Part shown: in pieces, positions 24,691 to 38,800 of the stretch
How positions within the stretch are numbered: the first letter of the stretch is position 1
Layout of the letters: each line of letters starts with the position of its first letter
DNA from: Lycocorax pyrrhopterus obiensis
Lineage: Eukaryota; Chordata; Aves; Passeriformes; Paradisaeidae
Direction of reading: 5' to 3'
DNA: 64,000 nucleotides
Assembly: GCA_014706295.1 (NCBI GenBank)
Contig: JACSVZ010000009.1
Coordinates: 35,958,768 to 36,022,767, forward strand
Translations under genes and position numbers: made by a program
The notes under the pieces: generated by a model
Databases searched by the model: none
Told to the model about the DNA's origin: nothing
What the model saw: only the letters and a program-made list of their open reading frames with translations

Positions 24691-24726
24691 CATGCACCAA
24701 TTCAAGGTCTGTACTTGCCTCTTCTT
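24691..24726 (-). other. Candidate minus-strand microexon (36 nt)
   Basis: The minus strand shows CGCTTTCCCCATGCAG, a good 3' splice site, then 36 nt, then CATG/GTATGTAC, a good 5' splice site. One open frame reads EEEASTDLELVHG, acidic and microexon-like. The length is a multiple of three, as for cassette exons. The gene is unidentified. Confidence 0.22.
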
Positions 24727-24965
24727 CTGCATGGGGAAAGCGTGAGAAAGGGTTGTCATTTTAGTCTCTGAAGCACATTCACAGTAGCAACCACACAATT
24801 CAAGTGTCTGTGCTCCTTCCTGACTGCTGCTGTTTGAACACAGGATATTGTTGTGCTTTGCACTAAGACATACACCTCAGATTTTAAAGTGTTGTGTTTT
24901 CATAATTCAGGAAAAAAAAAACTTCTAGCAGTAATAACCTACAGAGCAATAGAAGACTTCAGAAT

Positions 24966-25180
24966 ATCAGAATAATTTGGATTGGAAGGGACCTTCAAGA
25001 ACATCTTGTTCCAAATCCCTGCCACAAGCAGGGGATCTTTCCACTATCCCAGGCTGCTCCAAGCCCCATTCAAACTGGCCTTGGACACTCCCAGGGATGG
25101 GGCAGCCACAGCTTCTCTGGGCAACCCATGACAGGGCCTCACCACCCTCACAGGGAAGGATTTCTTCCTTTCCCGGTTTT
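24966..25180 (-). mobile_element. CR1 LINE, 3' fragment
   Basis: Reverse-oriented copy from 'atcagaataatttggattgg' through 'ggccttggacactcccaggg' and 'cagcttctctgggcaaccca' to 'cagggaaggatttcttcctt'. The left end is diverged. Confidence 0.92.
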
Positions 25181-25184
25181 AAAT

Positions 25185-27285
25185 TAAGTTTTATCATTTG
25201 TAAGCCTCCAATCATTTTGAAAAATTAGGTAGGATGACACCCTCTATTTTTTTTACCCTTAACAATAACACTTGGGTACCAAAGCCTACAAGTGGAAATC
25301 AGTAACGTTTATGGAGCCCCTCAACTGCACACTGTAGCACAAAACAAGTCACAGATGGTTGTGTTTACCTACTCAGAATATACCCGGAATAACGAGACAC
25401 TGGAAGTTGGTCACCTCCCAGGGTAGCACTGGTGGTCTTCATCTGATCTCCACTCACCCCAATAAACACCCATTTGCCCTCAGGTTCATGATTGCTTTGT
25501 GTGTGCTCAAGGTATTTCAGTGCTTGTGCTCCATACCAGAGGAAATTGTGCATAACTGAAGTATTCTAGAAAAAATACCCAGGTAACTTTGAGACCTATT
25601 TTCAGAGGAGATGGTGAAAGTTTCATGGAGTTGCAATGAGACTTGGGCACCTGAATATTTAAATCACTTCTGACAATGGCAGTTGAAAGACTCAAAGAGT
25701 TTTGAAAACCTTATCCTATATAATGCAAATCACAGACAGCTAGACATTAGGAGGAATTCAAAACATACAATCTTTACAAGTTTATGGTACAAAAATTACA
25801 CAATATGTAATATTTGTGTTGACTGCATTTCTTTTTCCCTCTCATCACATCAAGTTCTCTCACTTGGGAGGGGGAGAGAGAGAGATACTGTTCTTCCCAC
25901 ATGAGGCTGTTTATCCCCAGCTCAGGACAGGGGTGTCCTACCTGCCCCCTTCCACCTGCTGACACATACCAGAACACAACACTCCCTTATGGTTCTGTGA
26001 CTGTCATCTCTGCCCAACTCATGAGGCTACTTCTGTGCAAGAAGCAGTTTCAGAGGCATCACAGCTCTGGCAAAATCCCCTGTTGAGAAAGCATTGTGGT
26101 GGTTGTAAGCAATTTGAGAAAGAAGGAAGGGCCTGCAGTTTGTTGCTTACTCCTGGTATCTCAAACTTAATTAAATTTGAAACATGGCAGAAATTAGGAC
26201 ACAAACAAATAATTAAAACATTAATCATAAATGAAGTCACAGCTTAAAAATACAGAGTCCTTGGCATGGATTTCATGTGAGTAGCTGAAAGTCTGTTACT
26301 TCCTGTAGCACCTACTCTTCTGTTAAATTCAGTACAGGTTGCCTGATGAATTCTGAAGTTACTGGAAAAGAAAGGGGAGAGAAGGAATGGCACTGACACA
26401 CCCTATGTCACACCAGCTTGTTTCCTTAAACAGACCATGCTTAGAGCAGTTTAAGAGGCACATTTTAACTTGAAGATACAACCAAATTTATTAATTCTCA
26501 GTGTGCGGAAAACTAATTTTTTCCCACCAAAAGTATAAAATACAATCTCAATTCACTGCTGACTACCATTAGTTTGAACATACATTGATTTTTTGGGGGG
26601 AGGCAGTGGGGTGCTAAATAAATATATATCTGGATGGCCAAATATTTTTGGTCATCTCTTTCTATTCTGCTGTAGGTCCCAGCTGTCATTTAGGTCTGTC
26701 ACTCTTTTACAGCCACATGAAGCCAGTCTACTTGAATTACAGGTGCAGCCTAATTGTTAACAGACATACTTCATTCATGATCTTAACATCTCCCACCTCT
26801 GCTGCAACCATGTCAATCCAGGTTTTGACTAAAAAGGAGAACAACAGAAATCAAGCATGTTGCTAATTGTGTCTCAAAGGAAAAATTCCTTTGATTCCCA
26901 AAACCTGCAGCCTTGTCAGACTTACCGAACACTGGAAGCGCAATGTGAACCGTGCCATCATTTCACGGCAAGCAGAGTAAAAAACCATTAGTAGACATCT
27001 ACTAACAGCAAGAATTCCAAACCCATCGAGCCTCTCAAACAGGGAACTCTCTCCCCTTTTCATCTAACAAACACATCATATTTATCAGAAGCATTATTAC
27101 CTGCATCCAGCACTGGGAGCAGTACCAGACAGTGCTGCTTCAGAGGTGTTCACCAAAGCACTTAGGGAATCTTGGCTATGGATCTCAGTGGTGAGCAGTA
27201 CTTCTTCCAATCCATCCTATCTGCTCCAGTCCAATGGACAGATGGCAAAGTGCAATTTTCCTGATTGTAGTAGAGTTCTTTAATC
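25185..27285. other. AT-rich non-coding sequence
   Basis: No recognised gene. A short GA-rich stretch lies at 25,865-25,888. Small open frames here have no start or splice support. Confidence 0.5.
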
Positions 27286-27364
27286 TAAATAAAGTTGGAG
27301 GGAGAAAGGAAAAGATAATTTGAGCTCATCTGGTCTAACTTTCCAACCATTTTAGGCTTAGAAG

Positions 27365-27543
27365 AGGCTAAACGTTGTCCAGAGAGGTTGTGGTCTACCA
27401 GTCCCTGGAAGTGCTCAAGACCAGCCCTGGATGGAGCTTGCAGCAACCTGGTCCAGTGAAAGGTGTCCCTGCCCGTGGCAGGGGGTTGGAATTGGATGAT
27501 CTCTAAGGTCTCTTCCAACCCAAACCATTCTGTGATTCTGTGA
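27365..27543 (+). mobile_element. CR1 LINE, 3' fragment
   Basis: Plus-sense copy: 'gtccctggaagtgctcaaga', 'cagcaacctggtccagtgaa', 'aggtgtccctgcccgtggca', then 'cttccaacccaaaccattct' with 'gtgattctgtg'. The left flank (27,300-27,364) may be a decayed continuation. Confidence 0.9.
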
Positions 27544-27754
27544 AGAAGTTCCATCCAAATACTGCCCGATACTACATCATACAAATATTTATCCCAAATA
27601 TCTTCCTTGGTCTAATAACATCTGTGAAGACGGACCAAATAAAGGCGGAAGACAGGTGAGCCCCTTCTGCACCTCCAGAGAACAACCAGTCCAAACCCTC
27701 TGCTCAAACCAGAGAACAGGAGGGTCCCCAGGACCACCTCCAGTTCTGAGTATC

Positions 27755-27970
27755 TCCATAGATGCAGCCTCTGAGGGCAACTTGCTCCAAAGTTCCAACT
27801 TTGGTCACTCACAGCAAAAAACTTCACATTTTACCAGAATTTCCTCTATTTCCGTTTGTGCCCAAGCCCACTCATCTCAAGGCTGAACCGTCCCAGCTCT
27901 CTCTGCCTCTCCTCGTGTCACCCCTGTATTCTCACAGTGGGGTATCCCAACCTGTTTTCTGTACCAACTA
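27755..27970 (-). mobile_element. Probable older CR1 fragment
   Basis: Reverse-oriented resemblance to the region upstream of CR1 3' ends: 'cctctatttccgtttgtgcc' and 'caaggctgaaccgtcccagc' followed by 'tctctctgcctctcctcgtg'. More diverged than the other copies. Subfamily cannot be set by eye. Confidence 0.6.
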
Positions 27971-27974
27971 CAGC

Positions 27975-30900
27975 TTTGCTGTATTTTGATGACTGAACTA
28001 CGTGACTAACTGCAGATGTATTTCTCCAGTATTCTTTGCATCATCTGAAAAATAAAGCAGCCAAAAATTAAATCACCAGTGAAATTACTGATTAAGTGGG
28101 CCATGAACACATTGGAGAACTACAAGACGTAGGCCTTTCTCATCTCATTAAAAGTCACACTTTAAGCAACAGGACATTTTTAATCTTTTCTGCCTCAGCT
28201 ACATATAACCTAAGTTTTTATATCAAAATACTGCATTGCAAAGACTTAATACTTCAAAAGAAATTAGTTAAACATAGCAATAAAGGACAGACATGCAATC
28301 CTATTTAAAAAAAAAATATCAGCTTTGTCTCACAAATCCTTCTATCACAAAAACATAGTGACCAGCATTTGGTTTTTTTTTTAGCTCTTAAGCTTTCACT
28401 GATGGAAGTCCAAGTTAACCTTTACTTTATTTTGTCCTGGGCTAAATCCACTGTGACATCCTTTTTGCCCTTTTAAATACAGAAATTTCTTGGACGGCTT
28501 CCAGTACTTTGAAATAAACACATTTACAAGATAGGCAACAATTAACATGAGTGGCTCTAGAGGCTCCTGAGACAGCTCTGAAGTCCCTATGATGTGATGT
28601 CCAGATATGTTTATATAACTTTTTTTATTTAATAGTTAATTTCAGAAATCACTCCTTTACCATCTTTAGCAAAGTGGGTGTGAACTTTCTACTCCAAACA
28701 AAAAATGATATGGGAAAGGAGAAAAAATATGAAAAAAAGCAAAATGACATTAAAAGACACAAAAATGACATTAAAACAGTACAAGTTTACGCATAATGAT
28801 GTCTAAAGAGCAAGCTGACTTTGAGGCACACTGAAAATGACCATTTCACCCTGTAGCTGGTGGTGTTGGAGCCAGGGGAGCAACTGCATTAGACACAAAG
28901 ATCAGAAGATTGTGATGTTTATGCACCTACAAGCTGACATCTGTCCACTTCTCAATCACAAGTCCCACTACATGTTTCTACTTATTTCTCAAAATTACAA
29001 GGCCTAATATGCTTTTACTTCAATTTTCACAGAAGAACTCGAGATTCTCAACAGCAGCAAATCTGTGAGAGTTTCCAGTCCAAGCTTCCAAAGAGATAAA
29101 GCAGATATAGGATGAGAAGATATTTTTCAAAACAAATACAAACTGGCCAAGTCTGAGGTCTTTTACTCTTGGATACTACGGGAACAAGTTAAAATAGCTC
29201 CTCAATCACCTGCAATTATCTTCAAAAGTTTCTGGAAGTCAGAAGAGCTCATAAAAACAATGAAGTGCCAGCAGAGAGCTTGAACCCCAAGAAAGAAGAT
29301 TAGCAATTAAGTTATAAATTCGATTTTTTTTACTATCTTTTTTAATGTATAATTAAATCAGGAATGATTCAAAGAAGTTTCATCCTACCTGAAAACAAGG
29401 GATGAACAATTCTAAGGATCCCTTCCAAATAAAACTATGTATTTATTATTACTGCAAGCACAGTAAGATCAACACAGTATGGAATGGAAAAAAGTGGATG
29501 AAAAGATGCTTCCACATCAGTGAAGCAGCACAGAGGTCCCAGACTTTTTTTTTCCACGCCAAACCTCAGTGAGGAATTAAAAAAATCCAGAAGTAACTGA
29601 GTAGAATCCAGGTAACAGTCCCAATTCCCTACACAAGCAAAGATACGTTGCTCAGCCCGGTTTTTTTAAAACATATGGATTGTAAAAAATTAGCTGGGAA
29701 GCAGTCAAATAGTATTTTTCTTTAATAGCTACATACACACTGTGGCTCTTCAGTTCAGCCAACTGGCAGAAACATTAAACCCCCAAACTTTTATCGTTTT
29801 TACAACATGTAGAAGTTATTTTTTTATATTTCAAGACTTTAAGAAGTACAACTAAACAGAGCACTACTATAATTTTCTAATTATATTTTCGCAAGTTTTT
29901 AATGTCATAATTTAAATTATGAACTCTTTATTTCAAGATGATTAATTAGAATATGTTCCATTTGGGGAACAAGAGTTCAATATCCCACCATCAATTAAAC
30001 AAAATGCACTCCTTTAGCTTAAGATTTAAAACCAAAATGCAGCCAAAAAGTTTCTTCCTTGTATCTGTCAGATCACAAAAGCATCCAATACAGCAGGATA
30101 AGGTTGCCAGAAAACCCTAACACTTTCAAAACCATATTATTTAGTGCAGTGGCTTAGCTCTGAAGCTGCACCAGAAACGACATCCGAGCTTAGGACAGTA
30201 AGCCTTTTTGCCAATGAATTTCTTGTAAAGTCAACAATTATAATTTATTCTGATCCTTTGTGTCATCATATTAGTAGTTATTTTTCTGCAATCCCAGAGC
30301 AGCAACAAATAATGCCATAGAAGAGGACTGATATAATTACAGGCTGAAAAAGATAGGCCAGCACCCTTACACTCAAAACTACCCTCTGTGGCTCCTTCAT
30401 ACCCCATATGTTGCTAATAAAACTGTTTGAATCATACCTAGGAGACAGTTTTACTGATATTGTATCAGGTCCCCGGGTTCTTTGCATGAGATACGATGTC
30501 ACCAGCACTATAACTATGCAAATTCTGTGATACAGGATCCCACTGGACACAATATTACATACGTAATTCGCAGTATGAAACTGGGCATTAACAATAATTC
30601 TAGTGTTATATAAATGAAACCACTATGTTTATTGAAAAGCTCGCCACACTACAACAAAATCAAATTTAAAAAGCAATAAAGAACAACTGATGTGCTCATA
30701 GCAAAGATGGCAACATTGGTATTTTTCCCCAAACAATGTAAATTTTGCTTTGTGGCCAGGTGACAGTGCTTTACAGAAACTTTTAGCAGCAACACTAAGC
30801 AAATGCAACCCCATCAAGCAATAATAACGACTTTAAACAGGAACCTACAGAGTCCCACTTTTAGAAACAACCACATGATGTTCAGCAAGAATCACTGTAT

Positions 30901-33900
30901 TCACATACGAATGGGATTCTCAGCTTCTGCTACTAATCATGGAATAAATGATAAAGACTAAGAACTGCAGCAGTAAGAAACCAACAGCTTGGGGATATCA
31001 ACACACACCATGCTGCAGCACCTCAGAAGAATCATCCTGTGGTCAGAAAACACCTGCGCTCCAATCCTACATCAGATCTCTGCGGGACGTCAGGCAAACA
31101 AGGCTTCATCCCGGTAGGCATCACATGAAATAAGGTCCCTCATCTTTTTTCCTGCTTAACTCTGAGGCCACTGCTTTGTACACACCACATACACCTGCAA
31201 AAAGGCAGGTCAGAGATCTTCAGATCAGTGTTGGAATAGACAGAAAGGTGCAATGAGAAAACCTGACAGCACAGGCAGCTTGGTGCACATTCCTCTTATC
31301 CATGTTTCCAGTGACCTCTTCCCTCCACTATTAATTTATTGGTTTGCTGCAGGCGGGGAATGCTAGAGCTTGCAAGGAGTCTATTTTTGAAAGAAATCAG
31401 AAAAAAGGTAACAAGCTGGCATGATAAAGTGCATTTGGTAAAGAGCCAGACTGAGGAGATAAAAGGACGCTATTTTGCCAAGGTGCCATGAGAATTAATA
31501 AATCAGGTAATTTTATAAGACAAACTGTACAGTAAATTTGTGTGGCAAATTGTCTAATACATACAGGGAAAACCACAGCTCAGTATTCCGTGGTAACCTT
31601 TTTAATGGCTTCAACTACAGCTAGAAAACAAATGACACACAGCACCAGTAGTTAAGGAGTCTCACTCTGAGGAGCTCCAACTTTAAGTAACTAATGGAAG
31701 AAAAACAGAGTTGTAGCCAGGCACTCAGTAAGGACGATGAAGAACTGATTTATTCCTGTCACTTGTGCACTTCCACTACACTGGCAGCTTAAGCAGTAAC
31801 TTCTAAAGTTTTCCACCACTCTCTGTGCAATACAAGAGCCATAACAGTTTTATTCTGTTTAAAAATCAATAAATAGCAGCTTAGGTGACATCTGACAAGG
31901 CAGAAAGCTCACACTTCTTCCCATGAACATTCTGCCCTCTGGTATTGCTGCTACATTTTATCACCATGCAGTTCAGAGAAAATTATACACCTATTTTCCA
32001 AAGTTTGAAAAAAACAACCCCCTCCTTCCCAAATATGGCCCAAAGCTGTTATGAAGCGACTTATTTTTAGAAAAAGCACTTATGCAGATACTTAATTTTA
32101 ATTAATAGTCTCACTGACTTCAACATTTGCACAGCAAGACAACTCCACGCTTCAATTAAAGCCTGCACAGAAATGCTGTGCTGATTCATGGCCAAAAGCA
32201 TGACAGGAACATCATTATATAAAATGCTCATAAAATTTAAGGAAAAAAATATAACAGGAACCTCACCTTTAAACAGAACATTAGACACTCTCTAAAGTTC
32301 ACAGCTTGAGCAGAACTTGCAGGTTGCTGAATACATGAGTGCTAGGGGTAAGATACATTCAATGAAAATATTTCTGAGTGGGCAAAAGAATTTTGGGAAC
32401 AGATCTTAAGTGGAGACTACAGCAGGCCCAGGTCTCCATCCTTGGTATCTGCCATGCCTGGATTTTCAGGACTGGAACATTCTTTACCAGCAAAGTGGAG
32501 GAAGCTGCACCTCTACTTCTGATCTTTTTCCATTGTTCACATAGCACACAAATGGATTTCTATCAATAACCAGTTAATTACATCCAGGCCAGTTCAATGC
32601 CAGAGATTATGCTGGGCATCTTCAGCAGACATTCACTTCCAGGGAAGAGTCACTCTGAGTTGCAATTTTGCCTGTCATAATACACCTTTAATAAATCTAA
32701 TTTTGAAATAATATGATACCTAAGAAACACAAGCTTTATTTTCACTGTCTATGTAATATCATAAATTAAGCTTTACTTTTTAGACAGAATCCATAAAGAG
32801 AGTTGGTAACAATTTTTTGTTAAAATACTCTGGTCTTGTTTATAAGCAAAACTGTGGCACTTGATGGCCTGTGACTCAACTACCAACTCAGAATTTTAGA
32901 AGTTTAAGTGTAAAAAAAACGAACAGAACAGCCCAGGTACCAGAACTCAAGTAATAAACAGATAGAAAAGAACAGGTAGAAAATGAACACCTGAGCATTT
33001 TCCTACAGGAGCAATTTCTTCCCAGGACATCCACTTGTCTCCAGCTCAGCACTAGCCTTGCCAGCCTGCCCACACATGAGCTAAAATAAAGCCCAGCCAG
33101 ACCTGCCTTGGCTCTGCAGAGCACCAGCTTGTGCATTTCCCCAACCGTTTCACACCTAATTTACAGAGTACATTTATCCATCCCCGTATCGCCGAGATCT
33201 AACCTGGGGAGTGACTAGAATCACAATCACTTAATTGATTAACACTTAAGTGAGATGCAGAAAGCAAACAGAACACACAGGAAGACTTTCTGAAAATGCA
33301 TTATTTTTATTCTGACTCCATTAAGTAACCCAGCACTTTCGAAGGATTAATGAAAGAACTATCAAGAAATAATACAGAAGAGGAATGCTGAGAACATGCC
33401 AACACATGATGAAGTGCAGACACCTTTCTGGTAGTAATGAGTCAAGCCAGGATGTTCAGAGAACCACAGGGACATGCGAACTTGCCCACTTGATCAGTCA
33501 CAGAGTTTATCTGATTTTTATGAAACAGCATTTTGGTAATTCCTCCCGGGATCACGGACTCTAGTACTCATCAGCTTACAACAGTCATTATTCCCACAAA
33601 ATTCACAACACATTTTTTTCACACAGAAAAGTCTACTAAACATTCAGAACTGAAAACATTCATCTTCAAATTAATACCAAAAAGCTGTCAATGAGTGTTA
33701 TGTGTACACGTAAGGATTATTTCCACAAACCTTGTGAAGAAAGACAGAATGTTTCATTTAAAGCTGCTATTTTTTTAAGCAGGAACTGAAGACAAGCCCA
33801 GGAAGAGTAGGAGTAAATAAGTTTCTAAACAAACAACTTACAGAGATGCTTTCTAACAGGACCAGACAAAACATTCCTTAAAGTTGCATTTACAAGCCAA

Positions 33901-35765
33901 AGCTGACCCCAGGCACCACATTGAGTACGGATGAGAACCTACGTGGATACTGACCTTAATAATGCTACAGGGACAAATTTTGCATAGGGGAGACTTGCTC
34001 TTGAACAAATGTTTTCCAATGTATTAGGCACAGAGAAGCTTTTTTTCTGCATCAAGAACCACACGTCACATTCCTTAAACTGTTTCTTTTCTTGACCATA
34101 TATACTGTGGACAACCTACAGAGGATGCCCCTCGGTGTTCCTCTTTGAGGTTCCCATCTGCAGTTTCCACTAACAATGAAAATACAGGGATTTTTTTTCC
34201 CCCTCAAAAATCACAGTCACATGCAAAAAAAAAAAAAAATTCTAAGTGATTAGAGACAGTCAACACTAAGAAGGTCTGATGGAGTTTTTTACTGATGTTA
34301 AATCAAGTGCCACAGAGCCCACGCTAAGGCAAAAACAGGGAGAGCTGAGGAGGACAAGCAGCAGGAATGGCTGTGTAAGATGCATGAGAATACTGGAACA
34401 AAACTAGTGACTGGTCTAATTTAACACAAAAGGAAATAAACACTAATTCCACACTTACCAGGCCTTCCTAGATCTACTTATGCATAAAGGAAATGAGATA
34501 CATTTAACTGTGTATCCCAACATCAGTCACAGGTGAGGAACTTCACTTGTGACCCTGAAACATCTGCAGCTCCTCTCCCAACAGGGATAACATTAAGGCC
34601 ATAATTCCAAGCAGAATCACGGGCCAGCCAGACACAGAATGATGTAGGACTGTTCACTTGTATCACACCACACTCCGGACATTTTCTCCACACACTCCTG
34701 GACCTTTCTGCCCACTCAGGAATGAACAGGCAAAGGGAAGAGAGCTGGCCCACAAAAATAATAATGGCCCACATCTCAAAACCCAAACAGTAAATCATCT
34801 CCCTGATCATAATGAAATGAACAGAAAGTTTAATAAGACTGTACACATTTAATTCTTTGTACTCCAGAGATTAAAGAACAATTAAGAGGCTAGAAGCTGA
34901 AAAGTGGCTTAAGCTAAAGTTACACAATTGTGTGGACAAAATTCATTTGGCCACAGGAAAGCATTTACATATTTAACATAGGATATTTTAAATAGGTTTA
35001 TATTGGCCTAAAAATAGCATCTTGAATAGATTATTATTGCAGTAAAGTGCTTGCTTTATACCTGAGTAATGAGATCACCAAATGTAAAAACCCCCACATG
35101 CCCCATGCAGAATGTGCAGGCTCTTAATCATTTCTCTCTCTGCCTCAAACTCCAAGTTGCAGAGCTTTAGACCACCATATTCAATTAAATAAAATTCAGA
35201 CTATAACTTTCTAATACTTTCTTTACAGTTAAATACAACACTGGCCAGTGCTTACCAGGTTACAATGCTAAGCAATTCAAGTGATAATCACAATGATAAA
35301 TGTGTAATCTAATGCTCATTTGCCTTGATTTATATGAACCATCATATACAAACCTCATGTACCCATTTTAAGTCACTGGGAAGGATCATATTTTTCCTGA
35401 TCCGAATCAGTGCTAAATCTGAACTTAGGCACTTCATTTTTATTTTTTTTGCATTAACCAGAATCAGTCTTCGCACATAGCGGAAGATGCCTGGGGCTGC
35501 ACAGTCCTCTGCAATCTCAGCAACCGGCCCTATCATTCCCTGTGATAGTTATGCTGAAAAAAAAAAGATCAACCAAATTTCCAACTGCCCGTCCAACTGT
35601 GGGAGAAAGAGATCAGCCTGTTCTTTACTTCTGAAGAAAAGGTCCCAAAAAGGTCAGCCTTTCCTGTGAAATACAGATCATTAACATTGGATACACAACT
35701 ATTTTGATGCTCACTTTTTGTTTGTATTACTGGGACTTGGTTGTACCTATTTCAGGATGTTCTGT
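27975..35765. other. Long AT-rich non-coding sequence
   Basis: Nearly 8 kb without any CR1 copy or recognised gene, the longest repeat-poor stretch in the window. It holds A- and T-runs (for example 34,227-34,240). On the minus strand at 35,342-35,562 a T-tract ending in CAG precedes a 64-codon open frame containing GIFRYVRRLILVNAKK, with a weak GAG/GTTTGT end. No family is recognised. Confidence 0.5.
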
Positions 35766-35769
35766 ACTT

Positions 35770-35815
35770 CATATCTATGGTCTTCAAGGTCCCTTCCAAA
35801 CCATTCTATGATATA
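35770..35815 (+). mobile_element. CR1 LINE, 3' terminal scrap
   Basis: The plus-sense tail only: 'ggtcttcaaggtcccttcca' and 'aaccattctatgatatac'. Confidence 0.8.
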
Positions 35816-35819
35816 CATA

Positions 35820-38800
35820 CACATGTACATATACACACAAACGCTTTTAGCTTGTTTTCAAAACTAATGCATAATGGAGGGGCTGCTTACTGAATCAGAA
35901 GGCACCCACCCAATGTTAAGTCATTTCTCTTATTCTCAAACTGCTGTGCTGACTAGAAACTATAATTTATCAAATGAGTTTCATTGTAGCTTGCCCTGAC
36001 TGCAGAAATCACTAAACCACACAGTACGGATTGGGAAAGTAGGCGCAGAGTGTGCCAGCTGCCTCACTGGGAAGCGTTACTTAGTTTCACCACAAGACAC
36101 GGTTACTCTGTCCCACGGAGAGAAAATCTCCTCAAGGCTGTTGACGGTCTTCTGGAATATAAAATCTAGACCCAAAACTCACATTGTATCATCTAAATCA
36201 ACGCATCAAAACAGTGTTTAATCTAGGGTGGGGTCTGACCTAGCAACAGCCTACTACATTTCCCTTACTTCAAACATACAGAAAAGGACTGATGTTGTAT
36301 CAGTCTTCACAAAAAGCAACACTGACAAATAAAAAAGTACATTATTTTGGGAGTCAAAACCCATTGAAGTAAAATCTGTGGCAAACAGCTCAATCTTTTT
36401 ACATTTTGAAGCTGTTTTAAGAATATAACTGCTTTCTTTGAATAGGACATAATACCCGCCAACTCTTCAAACAAAGGAGAATATAATGAGTTTCTAGAAA
36501 AAAATTTGGGGTTAGAAGACACCCATATCACAGTAATGAGATAGTTATCTGATGAAAGCAGAGGTGGTGAAAAAACATGATCAAGTTTTATAGAAGTCTG
36601 TGTGGAAAAGTGGTTAGTGGAGGAAAGGAGGCTGGGATTGAAGGCTTAGCCTAGCAAACTGAAAATACAAAAATTTAACCCCCTGAATTTTTATGCAATT
36701 AAATGCTTGGGAAACAGAGACACGGCTTCAGCCAGGAGGCCGAGAACTACTCAAGGGCTGAAACACCATAAAACACTTATGTCAGACTGGCTTTCATGCC
36801 ATACCACAGAGGTACAACAGAAGAGTCTTAGCAGAAGTAAGTCCTCCTCCTTTGTAAACCCACCACTGTGTCAAAATAACATCACAAACATTTAAGGTTT
36901 AACCTCTCCCACACCCATGTCGTGGATGACCTGCTTGGACAAGCATATTCCCTAAATCTACCAATGAGTCTGGGCCAAGAAGGTATGCACATCCAAAATA
37001 GAGATTTAAAATATAGCAACTAAAAATGCCCCAACATTTCCATGTACTATTCCTTGGCTGGAAATAAAGCTCAATAACATACAGAAATTATGATTTTTAT
37101 TGACAACACAATAATTTTGGGTACTAGAGAGGCTGAATGAAATCACATCATTTGCTTTTGTGCAAATTCTCATATTATGTGAGTTAGATGCAAACGCAAC
37201 AGGTATCAGAACAACTGACTGCTCATTCCTAAGTGCACCCAAATTCCAATTAGAACAAAATCATAGAATTCCTAAGTATCTGAAAAGGCAACTACATTAA
37301 ATGATGAGAATCCCAAGGTCAAACACCCACTTTGAGAAGTACTTTAGCCTGATTTGCACTCCCCTGATCTACACTCACCTTTTTTCAGAGACTAACTGCA
37401 GAAACAGCACCCAAACAATTATATTTTTAACATAAATGGTAATTTCCTAGGCTCATTCTTTTCTATTCCATCCCATATTCTTCCAAATAAAAGCTGCCCA
37501 AAAATACTTTGCATGAAAAAACTAAATGTTCCCAGTGACAACTCTGATCACGTCATTCTTCGCACATGAAAACTGAAAGATGCAACAACAGCAAGAACCA
37601 CTAGTTATTCTTATAACTTCAAGACTAAACCCTAAATATAGTCCGTTTTCAAATTCTCTTTCCTTAAATTCAAGTAATATGTTCATCGCTTTAACCAAAA
37701 GCTAGCAAAGTACAACTTGTATTCTGCTGCAGGCCATAAAGGGAATGTTCTTTATTTGAGTCATGGTTGGATGAAGATGAAAAGTAGTTTCTGAAAATTT
37801 ACAACAGTTTTGACACTACTGTGTGTTTCTCGTTACAAGTTATCCCTCTCTATTTATCAGACTGACTCCAGACCTTTCACTACCTTCAAAAAGACAATTT
37901 TTATCAATTCTTCATGTCCTTATAGCTAACCATAGGACACTGCATAGAATACAGGGAAAATCCCTAGTTGAGAAAGAACATGGATAAGAGAAGGACCACA
38001 GTGGCTGCTTCACTAAGGCAAGAGAGGCTATGGTTTAAAAGCAACATTTAGTAATTAATTTGCCTTTAGCACAGCACTCAAGCGACACTGTGTTCCCATT
38101 TATCTATCTTCAGTATCCAGTCTGCTATATAAAAAAAATTTTCCCAAGTAAAGGGAATTTACTTAAAATTATTAGATGCCCTTTCTCCACTTCTCCACCC
38201 TAAACTGACACATCACCAGCACTGCTTCCAGTACTTCACAGCAGAGACCTGTATTTTGCTTGTGAATCCCATGGAAATCTTTATTTCTCTACACCAAGCA
38301 GAGCTTTCCTCAAAATTAAACTGTTCTTAGACTAATTTCTGGAGAGTATATGGGAGGCTTGGTTTCATGTGAAACAGGTTGTGCTTACCTGCCTGTAGCA
38401 GTCTTTGTTAGCTCTGTCAACTGAGGCACTGGGTTTACAGTGGGAAAAACAAAGTCTCAATTATGGAGCAATTTCAATACATTATCTTCTAAATTTGACT
38501 TTCTGAAAGATGAATTACCAGCCTTCATGTCAGCCTTTACTGACTGCACCAAGATGCAAACCCAGGTCTAGAACATGACCACATTACTTTATTGCAGGGC
38601 AAACACCAGCCTGCAGGAAACATCCCTGACGTGAGACCGTGCAGGTGCCTCAAGGAGCCACCGTGACTACAAGGAATTTTTTAAACAGAACCTGAAAGGG
38701 CAAGGACAGCCTACAACTGATTCTGGAGCTTCCCAGATGATCCCAGGATGCTAAAGCAGAGGTAGAAATCTAGGTAGACTGTCACCACATGCAAGAAAGC

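Larger units (their letters stand above)
22405..24960. other. AT-rich non-coding sequence with candidate exons
   Basis: No recognised gene. It contains a ten-G homopolymer (23,894-23,903) and two splice-flanked minus-strand segments (23,922-24,036 and 24,691-24,726), listed separately. A T-rich stretch lies at 23,400-23,415. Confidence 0.5.

Noticed and set aside
37256..37275. Possible start of a reverse CR1 tail
   Set aside because: The ~12-bp resemblance does not continue into the 'gttccaaccc' region.
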